Assembly: GCA_002694465.1 (NCBI GenBank)
Contig: NZMG01000045.1
Location: 21,930-85,929, forward strand
DNA length: 64,000 nt
Direction of reading: 5' to 3'
Source: Flavobacteriaceae bacterium
GTDB lineage: Bacteria > Bacteroidota > Bacteroidia > Flavobacteriales > Flavobacteriaceae
Shown here: one piece after another, positions 34,111 through 42,416 of the stretch
How positions within the stretch are numbered: position 1 is the stretch's first letter
How the letters are laid out: each line of letters opens with the position of its first letter
Position numbers and translations under genes: made by a program
Notes under the pieces: generated by a model
The model's database searches: none
What the model was told of the DNA's origin: nothing
What the model saw: the letters and a program-made list of their open reading frames with translations, nothing else

Positions 34111-34170
34111 CTTAGACTGCACTTTGACTGGACTTTGACTGGGCTTTGACTGGGCTTAGACTGGGCTTAG
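34111..34170. repeat. 11-bp tandem repeat (CTTTGACTGGG)
   Basis: Five tandem copies of an 11-bp unit with CTTAGACTGGG variants, adjoining the heptamer array and between mnmE and the lipoprotein gene at 34260. Confidence 0.85.
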
Positions 34171-34259
34171 CTCCATAGCGCACATGGGGTTGTCTCTAGC
34201 TTGGTTTTAGGAAGCTAGATGGGATGAAAGTATAAGGCAAACGGATGGAGGTAGGTGGG

Positions 34260-34604
34260 TTAGTTGCCGCCTCCTTTTACAATGCCTATAGGTTTGCCTG
34301 TTTGGCAATCTAAGCGTAAAAGCTCACCTGGTTGTACACCGTATTTAGGTGGTGTTACCTTGTAATTTCCAAAACCGTTTTCTGCAGACACCATGAGTAT
34401 TTCTGTACCATCCCTTGGGTCTATCATGGGGCTTTTGCAAGATGCATTGTCTAATGCTATGCCCTGTGCAGGGACAAATGCCTCTGGGGTGTCTTGGGCT
34501 TGCTTGGTGATGTGGGTACTGCTATTCGATTTTTGAGAGGTGCCACACCCTAACAGTAGGGTTACGAATAAGGCACAAGAGATACCATATTTTAGGGTCT
34601 TCAT
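34260..34604 (-). CDS. Small lipoprotein of unknown function
   Basis: 114 aa. Signal with lipobox LLLGCGTS (Cys about residue 20). The mature part has one further Cys pair (SCKSP and LDCQTG) that could form a disulfide, and short motifs MIDPRDGTEILMVSAENGFG and GVQPGELLRLDCQTGKPIGI that recall small secreted beta-strand proteins. I do not recognise the family. It stands alone between two 11-bp repeat arrays. Confidence 0.65.
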   Translation of the reverse strand: MKTLKYGISCALFVTLLLGCGTSQKSNSSTHITKQAQDTPEAFVPAQGIALDNASCKSPMIDPRDGTEILMVSAENGFGNYKVTPPKYGVQPGELLRLDCQTGKPIGIVKGGGN

Positions 34605-34710
34605 AGTATGATCATTTGAGCATATTAAAAATACTTTAAAATCCTATATCTTGATTGTTTGTGAATAAAAAAAATGTTGTTGTTTGGTTCTATTTTACAT
34701 AATGTGTGGA

Positions 34711-34761
34711 CACGAACTAACACGAAGTAAACACGAAGTAAACACGGAGTAGATACGAAGG
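34711..34761. repeat. 11-bp tandem repeat (CACGAAGTAAA)
   Basis: CACGAAGTAAA at 34721-34731 and 34732-34742, with CACGAACTAA before and CACGGAGTAGA and TACGAAGG after. Five degenerate units lie upstream of the small lipoprotein gene. The rest of the 34605-34880 gap shows no gene. Confidence 0.75.
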
Positions 34762-34880
34762 AGCCCCCAAGTTGCGGGTAGCTACAAATGGCTATAATTT
34801 TTTATAAAAAAGTAGGGGTAGGGATTGATTTTGATGTGTATAACTATCTATGAGTTATATACAGATGTTAGCGATTGTTT

Positions 34881-36341
34881 TTATTTAGAATTCTTTTTTA
34901 TTTTATAAGGATAACCATCAGGTTCCCAAAGAATAATTTTTTTATCTACGCTTTTAGGGAATGTAATTTTAATTGGTTTTTCTGGAAGAATAAATACACG
35001 TTCACCTGTTTGAGTTAGAGCATACTTTTCATTGTCGATTTCCATTCCCAAACTTTCATTGGTTTTGGTAAAGGTTACTTTACTGTTTCTCCATTGATAC
35101 TCTCCCAAAAATGGATCTACCCAACTTATATCGGATTTCGATGGATTTAGAATTTCTGGTCTAACATATTCCCATTGATACTCATCATTAACTGCTCGTT
35201 GAATATAATCGAAAAAGCCAAAGCTGTTGTCACTATTGGTCATTACGACGATGCCTTGATTTTTATTAACTGAACCATACATAATACAGTTAAAACCTTG
35301 ATTACTTCCGTAATGCATAAAAACAACATCTTCTCCCCAATTCCAAAAAGAAAAGACATATCTATCAATGTATTTTTTAAATATTGTTTCTGTTGTTTCT
35401 TTTGAAATAAGTGTATTAGTTCCTTTGTGATGGTCATTAAGCAAAGCTATCATAAATTTGGATAAATCCGTTGGAGTTGTCCAAATACCTCCAGCCGCCT
35501 GGTAGGGAAAAAGTCGATATGGGTAAGGTTCTAATTCATTTGTATAGCCAATCGCTTTCCGTTGCATTAGATTATTAGGGATTGGCTGTTTGAAAGATGA
35601 GTTTTCCATTCCAACAGGGTCGAAAACAAGTTGGTCAATTATTTGGTCGAATTCTTCATTTTTGGCATCCATTAATAGTTTTTGAATGATAGAATAACCT
35701 GGGTTAGAATACTCCGTTTTACTTCCTGGTTCATAAATTACTGATGTCTGAGGATCTACTGAAGGCTTTTCTCCAGCAAGCATTTGGTTAAGAGTTGGTA
35801 TTGTGTCTTCTGGCATATAACTGCTCCATAAGTCATTCCTTATTCCGGCGTTGTGACTAATAAGTCTTCGTAACGTAACTTTTTCTTTTTCAGTCAATTT
35901 ACTCTCTGAAATTTTCCATTCTTTCAATTTTAGATTAACATCCTCGTCTAAGTTCAATATACCTTTTTCGACTAAATTCAATGCTGCAATTGCTGTGATT
36001 GGCTTGCTTAATGAGGCTCCAGTAAAAACTGTTTCCGAGCTTATGGGTATTGAATCTTCAAGATTTGCATAGCCATAATGTTTGGTCCAAGCTATTTCTC
36101 CATTGTCTACAAAAGCTATGCTCATTCCTGGGATTTTATCCTGTTTCATCATCTCAGGAATTGTCATTCTTTTGACTTTTCCTGCAACCGAATACATTGG
36201 GATTAAATTAGTCTCAATATTTTGAGCGTGGATAGAATCTATTTTACTCCTGAAATATTCAGAATTTTTAGTATCATTTTTTGAATCAGTGCAAGAAACT
36301 ATCAACAAAAAGAGGTATAAATAAACTATTTTTTTAAACAT
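34881..36341 (-). CDS. Serine hydrolase of the class C beta-lactamase / D-peptidase family, lipoprotein
   Basis: 486 aa. Lipoprotein signal with Cys in LIVSCTDS (about residue 17). The beta-lactamase-like domain (about 60-385) has SLSK (nucleophile Ser within GASLSKPITA, about 112), the YSN motif in EYSNPGYS and a late HYGSNQGF in the position of the H/K-x-G motif. A smaller C-terminal domain follows (about 390-486, DUF3471-like). Such proteins hydrolyse peptides or esters; resistance to beta-lactams should not be assumed. Single gene, minus strand. Confidence 0.85.
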   Translation of the reverse strand: MFKKIVYLYLFLLIVSCTDSKNDTKNSEYFRSKIDSIHAQNIETNLIPMYSVAGKVKRMTIPEMMKQDKIPGMSIAFVDNGEIAWTKHYGYANLEDSIPISSETVFTGASLSKPITAIAALNLVEKGILNLDEDVNLKLKEWKISESKLTEKEKVTLRRLISHNAGIRNDLWSSYMPEDTIPTLNQMLAGEKPSVDPQTSVIYEPGSKTEYSNPGYSIIQKLLMDAKNEEFDQIIDQLVFDPVGMENSSFKQPIPNNLMQRKAIGYTNELEPYPYRLFPYQAAGGIWTTPTDLSKFMIALLNDHHKGTNTLISKETTETIFKKYIDRYVFSFWNWGEDVVFMHYGSNQGFNCIMYGSVNKNQGIVVMTNSDNSFGFFDYIQRAVNDEYQWEYVRPEILNPSKSDISWVDPFLGEYQWRNSKVTFTKTNESLGMEIDNEKYALTQTGERVFILPEKPIKITFPKSVDKKIILWEPDGYPYKIKKNSK

Positions 36342-36592
36342 AAAATTATTTTTGCTTAAAGACTCAGGGTTTTGAAGTTTGTTACAGTTTTTTAATAACC
36401 GCTAACTCGTTATATGTTACCTTTTCTTAGGTTATCCCATAAATTTAGGGGATACCAAAGTATAAAATATAATTGCGCTAATTTTTTGTTGGGGAGTTGT
36501 ACCAAATATAGTAAAAAGTCCTTTTTGTGGGTAAAAACATTTTTAAAAAATGTGTACCCATCTTGTTGTGCCATCTAGCATTGGGCTGTAGC

Positions 36593-37267
36593 TTAAAACA
36601 ATTCCTTTTTTACGGTGTCATAATAGCTATCGCTTACGGCGATTCTATGTTCTCCTAGGAGTAAGTCTCTGCCTTTAAGCCCCGTTACTTTTTGTTTGTT
36701 GACAATATAGGAGCGATGTACCCGTAAAAAGGTATGGGGGAGGGTGGCTTCTAATTTGCTAAGCGACTGGTATGCCATGATTTTTTTGCCGTTGTCGAGG
36801 TGGTAGGTAACGTATTCGCTTTCGCTTTTAATAAAAAGAATTTCGTCGATAGCCACTTTATGCAGGTCGTAGCCCGATTTAATAATAAGGGAGTCTTCTT
36901 GTTGGGCTTCGGGTTTTGGGTATTTTTCTACGGCGCTTACAAACCGTTTAAAGGTAATGGGTTTAAGGAGGTAGTCTAGGGCGCTTAGCTCGAAGCCTTG
37001 TAAAGCATATTCTGAATAGGCGGTGGTAAAGATAATGCGTATGCCCGATTTTGAAATCATTTCGGCAAACTCGGTACCTTTAATTTCGGGCATTTGGATG
37101 TCTAGAAAGATAAGGTCTATGGTATTGTCTTTAAGGAAGGATAGGGCTTCCAATGGATTTTGGAAGGCGCCTTTATACGCTAGATATTCTATTTTATCTA
37201 CATAGGTTTTAAGCAGGGTTCTTGCCAATTCCTCATCGTCTATAATGATACAGCGTATGGAACTCAT
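36593..37267 (-). CDS. LytTR-family response regulator
   Basis: 224 aa. Receiver with IIDDEE near residue 10, D56 in LIFLDIQMP, FTTAYSEYA and LLKPI, then a LytTR domain (about 125-224: KIMAYQSLSKLEATLP, FLRVHRSYIVNK). Translated with its kinase through a 4-bp ATGA overlap. Paired 9-bp direct repeats with 21-bp spacing at 38457-38486 (before this operon) and 38660-38689 (before the EF-hand gene) are plausible binding sites. Confidence 0.92.
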   Translation of the reverse strand: MSSIRCIIIDDEELARTLLKTYVDKIEYLAYKGAFQNPLEALSFLKDNTIDLIFLDIQMPEIKGTEFAEMISKSGIRIIFTTAYSEYALQGFELSALDYLLKPITFKRFVSAVEKYPKPEAQQEDSLIIKSGYDLHKVAIDEILFIKSESEYVTYHLDNGKKIMAYQSLSKLEATLPHTFLRVHRSYIVNKQKVTGLKGRDLLLGEHRIAVSDSYYDTVKKELF

Positions 37268-38277
37268 TCTATTTCTAGTTTTAAATAGACGGTAAAGCTA
37301 CGGGTTTTTGTGATGGTTAATTGGTGTTTTTCTGGATACAGAATTTCCAATCGTTTTTGCACATTGGGTAAGCCAATTCCGCCTTGCGCATCGGTAGAGA
37401 TGGCGGTGGTAGGAATGCTATTTTCTACGGTAAACTCTATGGTATGTTCTTTTTGTACTAACGAAATATGCACGTAATTACCTTTTCCCTTTTCGATGCC
37501 ACTATGTTTAAAGGCATTTTCTATGTATGGTACAAAAAGCATAGGTGCCACCAAGGCATGGTCGTTTTGGATGGTTTGGGTAAACGAAATATCGAAGGGG
37601 TTACTGCTTTTTAGTTTAAAGAGCTCGATATAGTTAGTAATGTAGTCTAGTTCTTTGCGTAAGGGGACTTTGGGTTGTTCGCAATCGTAGATTACGTAGC
37701 GCAGCATTTCTGAAAGGGTGCTAATACTTTCCTGGGTTTTGTTTGAGTTGGTGACCGAAAGGGCGTAGATGTTATTGAGGGCGTTGAAAAGAAAATGCGG
37801 ATTGATCTGCATTTTAAGGAATTTAAGCTCGCTGTCTATGAGTTCTGCTTTTGCTATGGCAATGCTTTTTTCCTTTTGTTGGGCATCTATAAACGTTTCT
37901 AAAAGTACCGCTATGACCGAGGAAATGGTAAGTATTAATAATTGAATAAAGAATCGGGAGGGCAACACTCTTGGGTTTCTCTCAAAATTGTTGAGGGGTG
38001 GTTTATCTATGGGTGGTTTTGGGCCCATTTCGGAAGCAAAATAGGCACCTAGCACGATTGCTGAAATGGAGGCAATAAAGAACAGTAGGTATTTCTTTTT
38101 GAATAGCAATTGGGGAACCGCCATGTAGATAAATAGGAAAAGCAAGAGTATTTGAAACACAAAGGCAGGCCCATTGTCTCTAAGAAATTGCATTTGGTTG
38201 CCGATAGAAAACCAAAGCAGACTCCAGATCCCTAGCCAGAGAAGTACTTGAATGATATATCTACTGAATCGATTCAT
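37264..38277 (-). CDS. LytS-like sensor histidine kinase
   Basis: 337 aa. Four hydrophobic segments in the first 130 residues (about 8-26, 37-56, 63-81, 107-127), then the phospho-acceptor motif MQINPHFLFNALNNI (H161), ATPase N-box LFVPYIENAFKHS and GGIGLPNVQKRL. No separate sensor domain. First gene of the operon with the response regulator; upstream sequence carries the first pair of putative LytTR sites. Confidence 0.92.
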   Translation of the reverse strand: MNRFSRYIIQVLLWLGIWSLLWFSIGNQMQFLRDNGPAFVFQILLLFLFIYMAVPQLLFKKKYLLFFIASISAIVLGAYFASEMGPKPPIDKPPLNNFERNPRVLPSRFFIQLLILTISSVIAVLLETFIDAQQKEKSIAIAKAELIDSELKFLKMQINPHFLFNALNNIYALSVTNSNKTQESISTLSEMLRYVIYDCEQPKVPLRKELDYITNYIELFKLKSSNPFDISFTQTIQNDHALVAPMLFVPYIENAFKHSGIEKGKGNYVHISLVQKEHTIEFTVENSIPTTAISTDAQGGIGLPNVQKRLEILYPEKHQLTITKTRSFTVYLKLEIE

Positions 38278-38757
38278 GTGTTTAAAATAGTAAAGAAATA
38301 GGAGTGAGGAAGGTTTTTTTTAAAATAGTTCCTTGGATTCCATCCGTCCTATTTTGTATTTCATTGGGCAAATTAAAGGAATAAAAAAGGAATGGTATGC
38401 CAAAAATGGCGGTTTTACACGGGTAACTAAGAGGGTTTGTGGTGGGTAAAAAACCATTCACTGAAAAGGTTGGGGGTTTGGCTGAAATTGCCAAATCGAA
38501 TAATAGCTACCTAATTGAGATTGTTGAATATTGCATTTAGTTAGTGGAAGAATTCGTTCGTTAGGCGCGGGTTCTCCATATGAAAGATCTCTAATAATTT
38601 GGACCGTTTACATCTTATGAGTTGATTTTAAAAATCCTTCCATTGGGTGAAAAATTCCATTCGCTGAATACTAGTACCCCTTCACTGAAAGTCGCTTTTT
38701 TGCATTGAACTATTACGCACCTTTGAGGTCATAAGAGTGAATTTAAAAATAAGAATT
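38278..38757. promoter_or_regulatory. Divergent regulatory region with two LytTR-like direct-repeat pairs
   Basis: Pair A: TTCACTGAA (38457-38465) and TTGGCTGAA (38478-38486). Pair B: TTCGCTGAA (38660-38668) and TTCACTGAA (38681-38689). Both pairs are 21 bp start to start with a 12-bp gap, the geometry of LytTR-domain operators. Pair B is next to a possible promoter (TTTG at 38699-38702, CACCTTTG at 38718-38725) for the EF-hand gene. No gene is supported in this region. Confidence 0.6.
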
Positions 38758-39051
38758 ATGAAAACAACGAATGTAAAAATGGGATTATTAGCTGTGGTAT
38801 TAAGCTTGGGTTTCGCAACCGTTTCCACAGCACAGTCTAGAGATAGAAAACCTAAAACACAACCTACCTTTAGCGAATTGCTAGAAGAAATGGATTCTGG
38901 AAAGGACGGTAAACTTTCGGCTGCCGAGGTTAAAGGACCCCTTAAAGAAATATTTGGTGATATAGATACTAACGAAGATGGATACATCACCCAGGAGGAG
39001 TTTGAAAATGCTCCCAAGCCCAAAGGAAGAAAGCCTGAGGGAAGAAACTAA
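38758..39051 (+). CDS. Secreted EF-hand calcium-binding protein
   Basis: 97 aa from the ATG at 38758 (an upstream in-frame GTG at 38737 would put extra residues before the signal). Signal peptide ends near STAQ. Two EF-hand loops: DSGKDGKLSAAEV (about residues 45-57) and DTNEDGYITQEEF (about 70-82), each with Asp/Asn at loop positions 1, 3 and 5 and Glu at 12. A basic tail (KPKGRKPEGRN) follows. The LytTR-like pair B upstream suggests control by the adjacent two-component system. Confidence 0.85.
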   Translation: MKTTNVKMGLLAVVLSLGFATVSTAQSRDRKPKTQPTFSELLEEMDSGKDGKLSAAEVKGPLKEIFGDIDTNEDGYITQEEFENAPKPKGRKPEGRN

Positions 39052-39081
39052 CTTGTTTTGTTTTTGTTTGTTTGATTTGGA

Positions 39082-39113
39082 TAAAAGCTTCATAAGCAAT
39101 TATGGAGCTTTTA
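39082..39113 (+). terminator. Terminator after the EF-hand gene
   Basis: TAAAAGCTTCATAA and ATTATGGAGCTTTTA pair with one mismatch around a short loop, with Ts at the 3' side. Confidence 0.7.
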
Positions 39114-39190
39114 ATTTCAAATCCTTAATACTATTCTAACCCTATTTTAATACCTACCACTAATAAACTATAAATCTTAAATAATAGAAT

Positions 39191-39964
39191 ATGAAAAAAG
39201 TAAGCTTCACAAAGAATAAAGTAGCGGGCGCCTTTCTTGGAGTCCTTGTGCTTTCCATCGCTTTTATAGCGTGCTCTAATGATGATTCTTCAGGAACTGT
39301 TACCGAAGAAGAAGAGGAAGAAGTAGTCACCGAGTTACATGCCGCTTTTTCGGCATTTAATTCGGATGCAGTGACCATTTATCTTGATGGATCGAATGTA
39401 GTGATTGAGACCACGGGATTGCCTAATCACGAAACGGTATATTGGGGTGTGGGTCATGAGCTTTACCGTGACGAACCCGATGTGGCATTAACACCCTCCA
39501 TTATGTCTAGCAATAATAATGCTACCTCCATCACTGTGGATGCCACACCCGATTTATCAGGAGCTACCGTAGCCACTCAATTAAACACTATTGGTATTGC
39601 TGTAAGTGGAGCCTCGATATTTAATGATTCGGAAGGGAATGGCCCGTTGGATCAAGCAGCAGCTAGCTTAGATTGGACAGGAGCCCATATTGGCCCAGGA
39701 GTTTATCATTATCACTTAGAGCCAAAAGCCTTTACCGATGATGATGACAACTTGGTTGGAATCTTACTGGATGGTGTATTTCTCTACGGAAGAAAATGTA
39801 ATTCAACGGGGACCTATCCTACCGATTTAGATGCATCGGGAGGGCATACGACAACCACGCAATATACGGATGGGGAAGAAGAGTACCATTATCATATTAT
39901 TAACGAATTATACTCAAATACAGGATCTTATATCGCGTTTGCGGGTCCATATCAGGGGTATTAA
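39191..39964 (+). CDS. YHYH-domain lipoprotein
   Basis: 257 aa. Lipoprotein signal with Cys in FIACSND (about residue 27) followed by an acidic linker. The rest is a YHYH domain: GVYHYHLEP (about 178) and EEYHYHIINE (about 237) near the C-terminus with the closing IAFAGPYQGY. YHYH proteins are secreted, of unsure function; the His/Tyr motifs suggest metal binding. The MORN-like lipoprotein starts 10 bp downstream, so they are probably one transcript along with the SCO gene. Confidence 0.85.
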   Translation: MKKVSFTKNKVAGAFLGVLVLSIAFIACSNDDSSGTVTEEEEEEVVTELHAAFSAFNSDAVTIYLDGSNVVIETTGLPNHETVYWGVGHELYRDEPDVALTPSIMSSNNNATSITVDATPDLSGATVATQLNTIGIAVSGASIFNDSEGNGPLDQAAASLDWTGAHIGPGVYHYHLEPKAFTDDDDNLVGILLDGVFLYGRKCNSTGTYPTDLDASGGHTTTTQYTDGEEEYHYHIINELYSNTGSYIAFAGPYQGY

Positions 39965-39974
39965 AATATACAGC

Positions 39975-40601
39975 ATGAAGTTCTATTTAGTACTTATGGT
40001 TTCCTTTTTACTTTGCACAGGGTGTGGTGATACGGTTTGGAATGCACCCACTGAAAGTAACTTGACCCTACAAGCAAAGGGGATTGAAATTGACACTATG
40101 GAGGTACTAAAAGAGGTGTTGGTGCTTAATCAGCTTGAAGGCAGATGGTATTATAATGACGAGCCTTTTTCAGGTTATTCTGTAAAGTATCACCCAAATG
40201 ATACGCTAGGAGAAAGGCTTGGTTATTATAACGGAAAGCGAGAAGGTATTGCCCAAAAATGGTCGGATCATGGGGTGTTGCGTATTGAATCATATTATAA
40301 AGAAAATAGATTGGACAGTGTCTATACCACTTGGTGGGAGAATGGTGCCTTAGCGTCACAATCGTATTACAAAGATGGGGTAAAGCAGGGTTATGAAAGG
40401 GAATGGTACCCCACGGGGCAATTGGCAAAAGAACGTCAGTTGGTCGATGGAAATGAAAACGGGTTGCAAAAGGCTTGGTTGCAAAACGGAAAACTCTATG
40501 TGAATTACGAAGCTAAAAATGGACGCATCTTTGGGATGCGGAAAGCGAACTCTTGTTATACATTGGAAGATGAAAACATTGTTAGAGATAAAAAAATATA
40601 G
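39975..40601 (+). CDS. MORN-repeat-like (YwqK-type) lipoprotein
   Basis: 208 aa from the ATG at 39975, which gives the lipoprotein signal MKFYLVLMVSFLLCTGCGDT; upstream in-frame starts lie inside the YHYH gene. Residues 70-200 carry about five repeats like GYYNGKREGIAQKWSDHG and SYYKDGVKQGYEREWYPTG, the MORN_2 repeat of toxin-antitoxin-annotated YwqK proteins. Despite that label no toxin is here; a surface structural role is more likely. Its last 32 bp overlap the SCO gene. Confidence 0.8.
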   Translation: MKFYLVLMVSFLLCTGCGDTVWNAPTESNLTLQAKGIEIDTMEVLKEVLVLNQLEGRWYYNDEPFSGYSVKYHPNDTLGERLGYYNGKREGIAQKWSDHGVLRIESYYKENRLDSVYTTWWENGALASQSYYKDGVKQGYEREWYPTGQLAKERQLVDGNENGLQKAWLQNGKLYVNYEAKNGRIFGMRKANSCYTLEDENIVRDKKI

Positions 40602-41271
40602 CCTTTTAAGCGGTATTGCATTGCTGTTTTGCGTAGGGTGTAACAACGAAATAAAAAAGGAAAATATAAACGTTGTTGAAACTAGCAGAACGGACTACCT
40701 GCCGTATTATAGTGATGAATCTTTTACGCCCCATTGGATCACCCCTGGGTCTAAAGAGGAGCAAGCCTTTCATAAAATTCCAGATTTTACTTTGGTGAAT
40801 CAGTTAGGCGATACCGTTACACAACGAACATTTGAAGACAAGATTTATATTACCGACTTTTTCTTTACTACCTGTCCTGGGATTTGCCCAAGGATGACCG
40901 ATAATATGTGGAAGGTTCAGGAGGAATTTAAAAATGATGCTGAAGTACTATTGTTGTCACATTCTGTGATGCCTTCGACTGACTCGGTAGCCGTGTTAAA
41001 AGAATATGCCAAAAATCATAATGTTATCGATGGCAAATGGCATTTGGTGACGGGGGATAAGAATGAAATCTATACGCTTGGTAGGGCGTCCTATTTTGTT
41101 GAAAATGATTTAGGAGAAGAAAAGAGTATGGATGATTTTTTACATACCGAAAACTTTTTACTGATTGATAAAGACAAACACATTAGGGGTATTTATAACG
41201 GTTTAAACAGGGCTTCTATACAGCAATTGATGGTGGATGTAAAATCGCTAAAGGAAGAGTATAAAGGGTAA
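40570..41271 (+). CDS. SCO1/SenC-type copper chaperone / thioredoxin-like protein
   Basis: 233 aa from the ATG at 40570, inside the end of the previous gene. A lipoprotein-like signal (FCVGCNNE, Cys about residue 23) tethers a thioredoxin fold with FFFTTCPGICPRMTDNM, the CxxxC copper site, and a distal His in LHTENFLLID. SCO proteins load copper into cytochrome oxidase CuA or act as reductases. Co-transcribed with YHYH and MORN-like genes, which hints that this set handles a metal outside the cytoplasm; no oxidase gene is in view. Confidence 0.9.
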   Translation: MKTLLEIKKYSLLSGIALLFCVGCNNEIKKENINVVETSRTDYLPYYSDESFTPHWITPGSKEEQAFHKIPDFTLVNQLGDTVTQRTFEDKIYITDFFFTTCPGICPRMTDNMWKVQEEFKNDAEVLLLSHSVMPSTDSVAVLKEYAKNHNVIDGKWHLVTGDKNEIYTLGRASYFVENDLGEEKSMDDFLHTENFLLIDKDKHIRGIYNGLNRASIQQLMVDVKSLKEEYKG

Positions 41272-41440
41272 TCTATTGAGGTAGGGGTTAAATTTAAATA
41301 GTATAGGAACTCATGAGTTAAATTGGTCTAACTTAAAAGGAATAACATTTTTATACTCTAACGTACTAAAAGTACTTTTTAGCCTGTAACATTTTTTTTA
41401 AAATGCCTACCTATAGTATAGATCAATCAATACTATACTC

Positions 41441-41803
41441 ATGGAAGTTCTCAATCACACCCAAAAACGCACCGATAACCCCTTATTGGTCATTACGCAT
41501 CTTTCGCAATTACTCACCTATTTTACTGGTTTTGGAGGCTTGGTGGTGCCGCTCATTTTATGGCTTACACAAAAGGATAAAGTGGAAGATATGGATGCAC
41601 ACGGGAAGCAAATTATAAACTTTCAGATAAGTTTAATTCTGTATGTGATTATTGGAATCCCTTCTATTTTATTATTAGGCGTGGGTATTTTGATCCTCAT
41701 TTTTGCTTGTATTATTGGTTTTGTTATGCCTATTGTAAATGCGATAAAAGCCAGCAATGGAGAGGCACCAAGTTACTTTGCTACCTTTCGGATTATTAAG
41801 TAA
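41441..41803 (+). CDS. DUF4870 membrane protein
   Basis: 120 aa. Three hydrophobic helices (about residues 17-41, 65-85, 86-107) with the family pattern 'HLSQLLTYFTGFGGLVVPLILWL' split by HGKQIINFQISLILY. The start is the ATG at 41441. Function unknown; DUF4870 proteins are small inner-membrane proteins related to TMEM-like families. Single gene. Confidence 0.85.
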   Translation: MEVLNHTQKRTDNPLLVITHLSQLLTYFTGFGGLVVPLILWLTQKDKVEDMDAHGKQIINFQISLILYVIIGIPSILLLGVGILILIFACIIGFVMPIVNAIKASNGEAPSYFATFRIIK

Positions 41804-41909
41804 AAAGTAAATTCAAAGGGGGTCTAGTACCACTTTCAACCCCACTGTTTGCAGATGTTTTTTTAAATTGGCCCATATTTGTGGCATACTAATTAAAACA
41901 TAAACCATT

Positions 41910-42359
41910 ATGAAATCTTATCTTACTATTACTCACATGAGTACCAAAAATGCACTTATTGTATTTGCCTTTTTAGTTACTTCGGCACTTTTTGCACAAG
42001 AGACTAAACAAAAGGAGAATAAAGGAGTTTTCACCTTCGAAAGCACCGTTATCGATTACGGCAATATAGAATACAACTCTGATGGAGTACGTGCGTTTAC
42101 ATTTACTAACACGGGTAATGCACCTATTATTATTACCCAAGTAAAAGGGAGCTGTGGTTGTACGGTACCTACCAAACCCGATGGACCTATTATGCCTGGG
42201 GAGACTGCAGAGATTGGAGTGAAATATGCCACCAATAGAGTTGGGCAGTTTACGAAAACGGTGACTGTTACCTCTAATGCAAGTGAACCTTCCATTGTTT
42301 TAAAGATAAAGGGAAAAGTGTTGCCTGAAAAAGAAAAAGGAACAAGTGATATGGAGTAA
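41910..42359 (+). CDS. DUF1573 secreted protein
   Basis: 149 aa (or 140 from the in-frame ATG at 41937, which makes a cleaner signal peptide, MSTKNALIVFAFLVTSALFA). The mature part is one Ig-like DUF1573 domain: FTFTNTGNAPIIITQVKGSC, then GCTVPTKP with the conserved GSCGC pair, and VTVTSNASEPSIVLKIKG. Widespread in Bacteroidota, probably in the periplasm or on the surface; role unknown. A good terminator follows. Confidence 0.85.
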   Translation: MKSYLTITHMSTKNALIVFAFLVTSALFAQETKQKENKGVFTFESTVIDYGNIEYNSDGVRAFTFTNTGNAPIIITQVKGSCGCTVPTKPDGPIMPGETAEIGVKYATNRVGQFTKTVTVTSNASEPSIVLKIKGKVLPEKEKGTSDME

Positions 42360-42377
42360 CCCTACTTCATTCTACTG

Positions 42378-42406
42378 AAAAAGGAAGCCAATGGCTTCCT
42401 TTTTTG
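42378..42406 (+). terminator. Terminator after DUF1573 gene
   Basis: AAGGAAGCC (42381-42389), loop AAT, GGCTTCCTT followed by TTTT. Confidence 0.85.
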
Positions 42407-42416
42407 ATAATAATTA

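Noticed and set aside
38282..38494. 70-aa minus-strand frame upstream of the histidine kinase
   Set aside because: No signal, domain or coding pattern, and it covers the direct-repeat regulatory region.
39975..40601. YwqK 'antitoxin' and hence a toxin-antitoxin system
   Set aside because: The protein is a lipoprotein with MORN-like repeats and no toxin gene is adjacent; the SCO protein next to it is unrelated.
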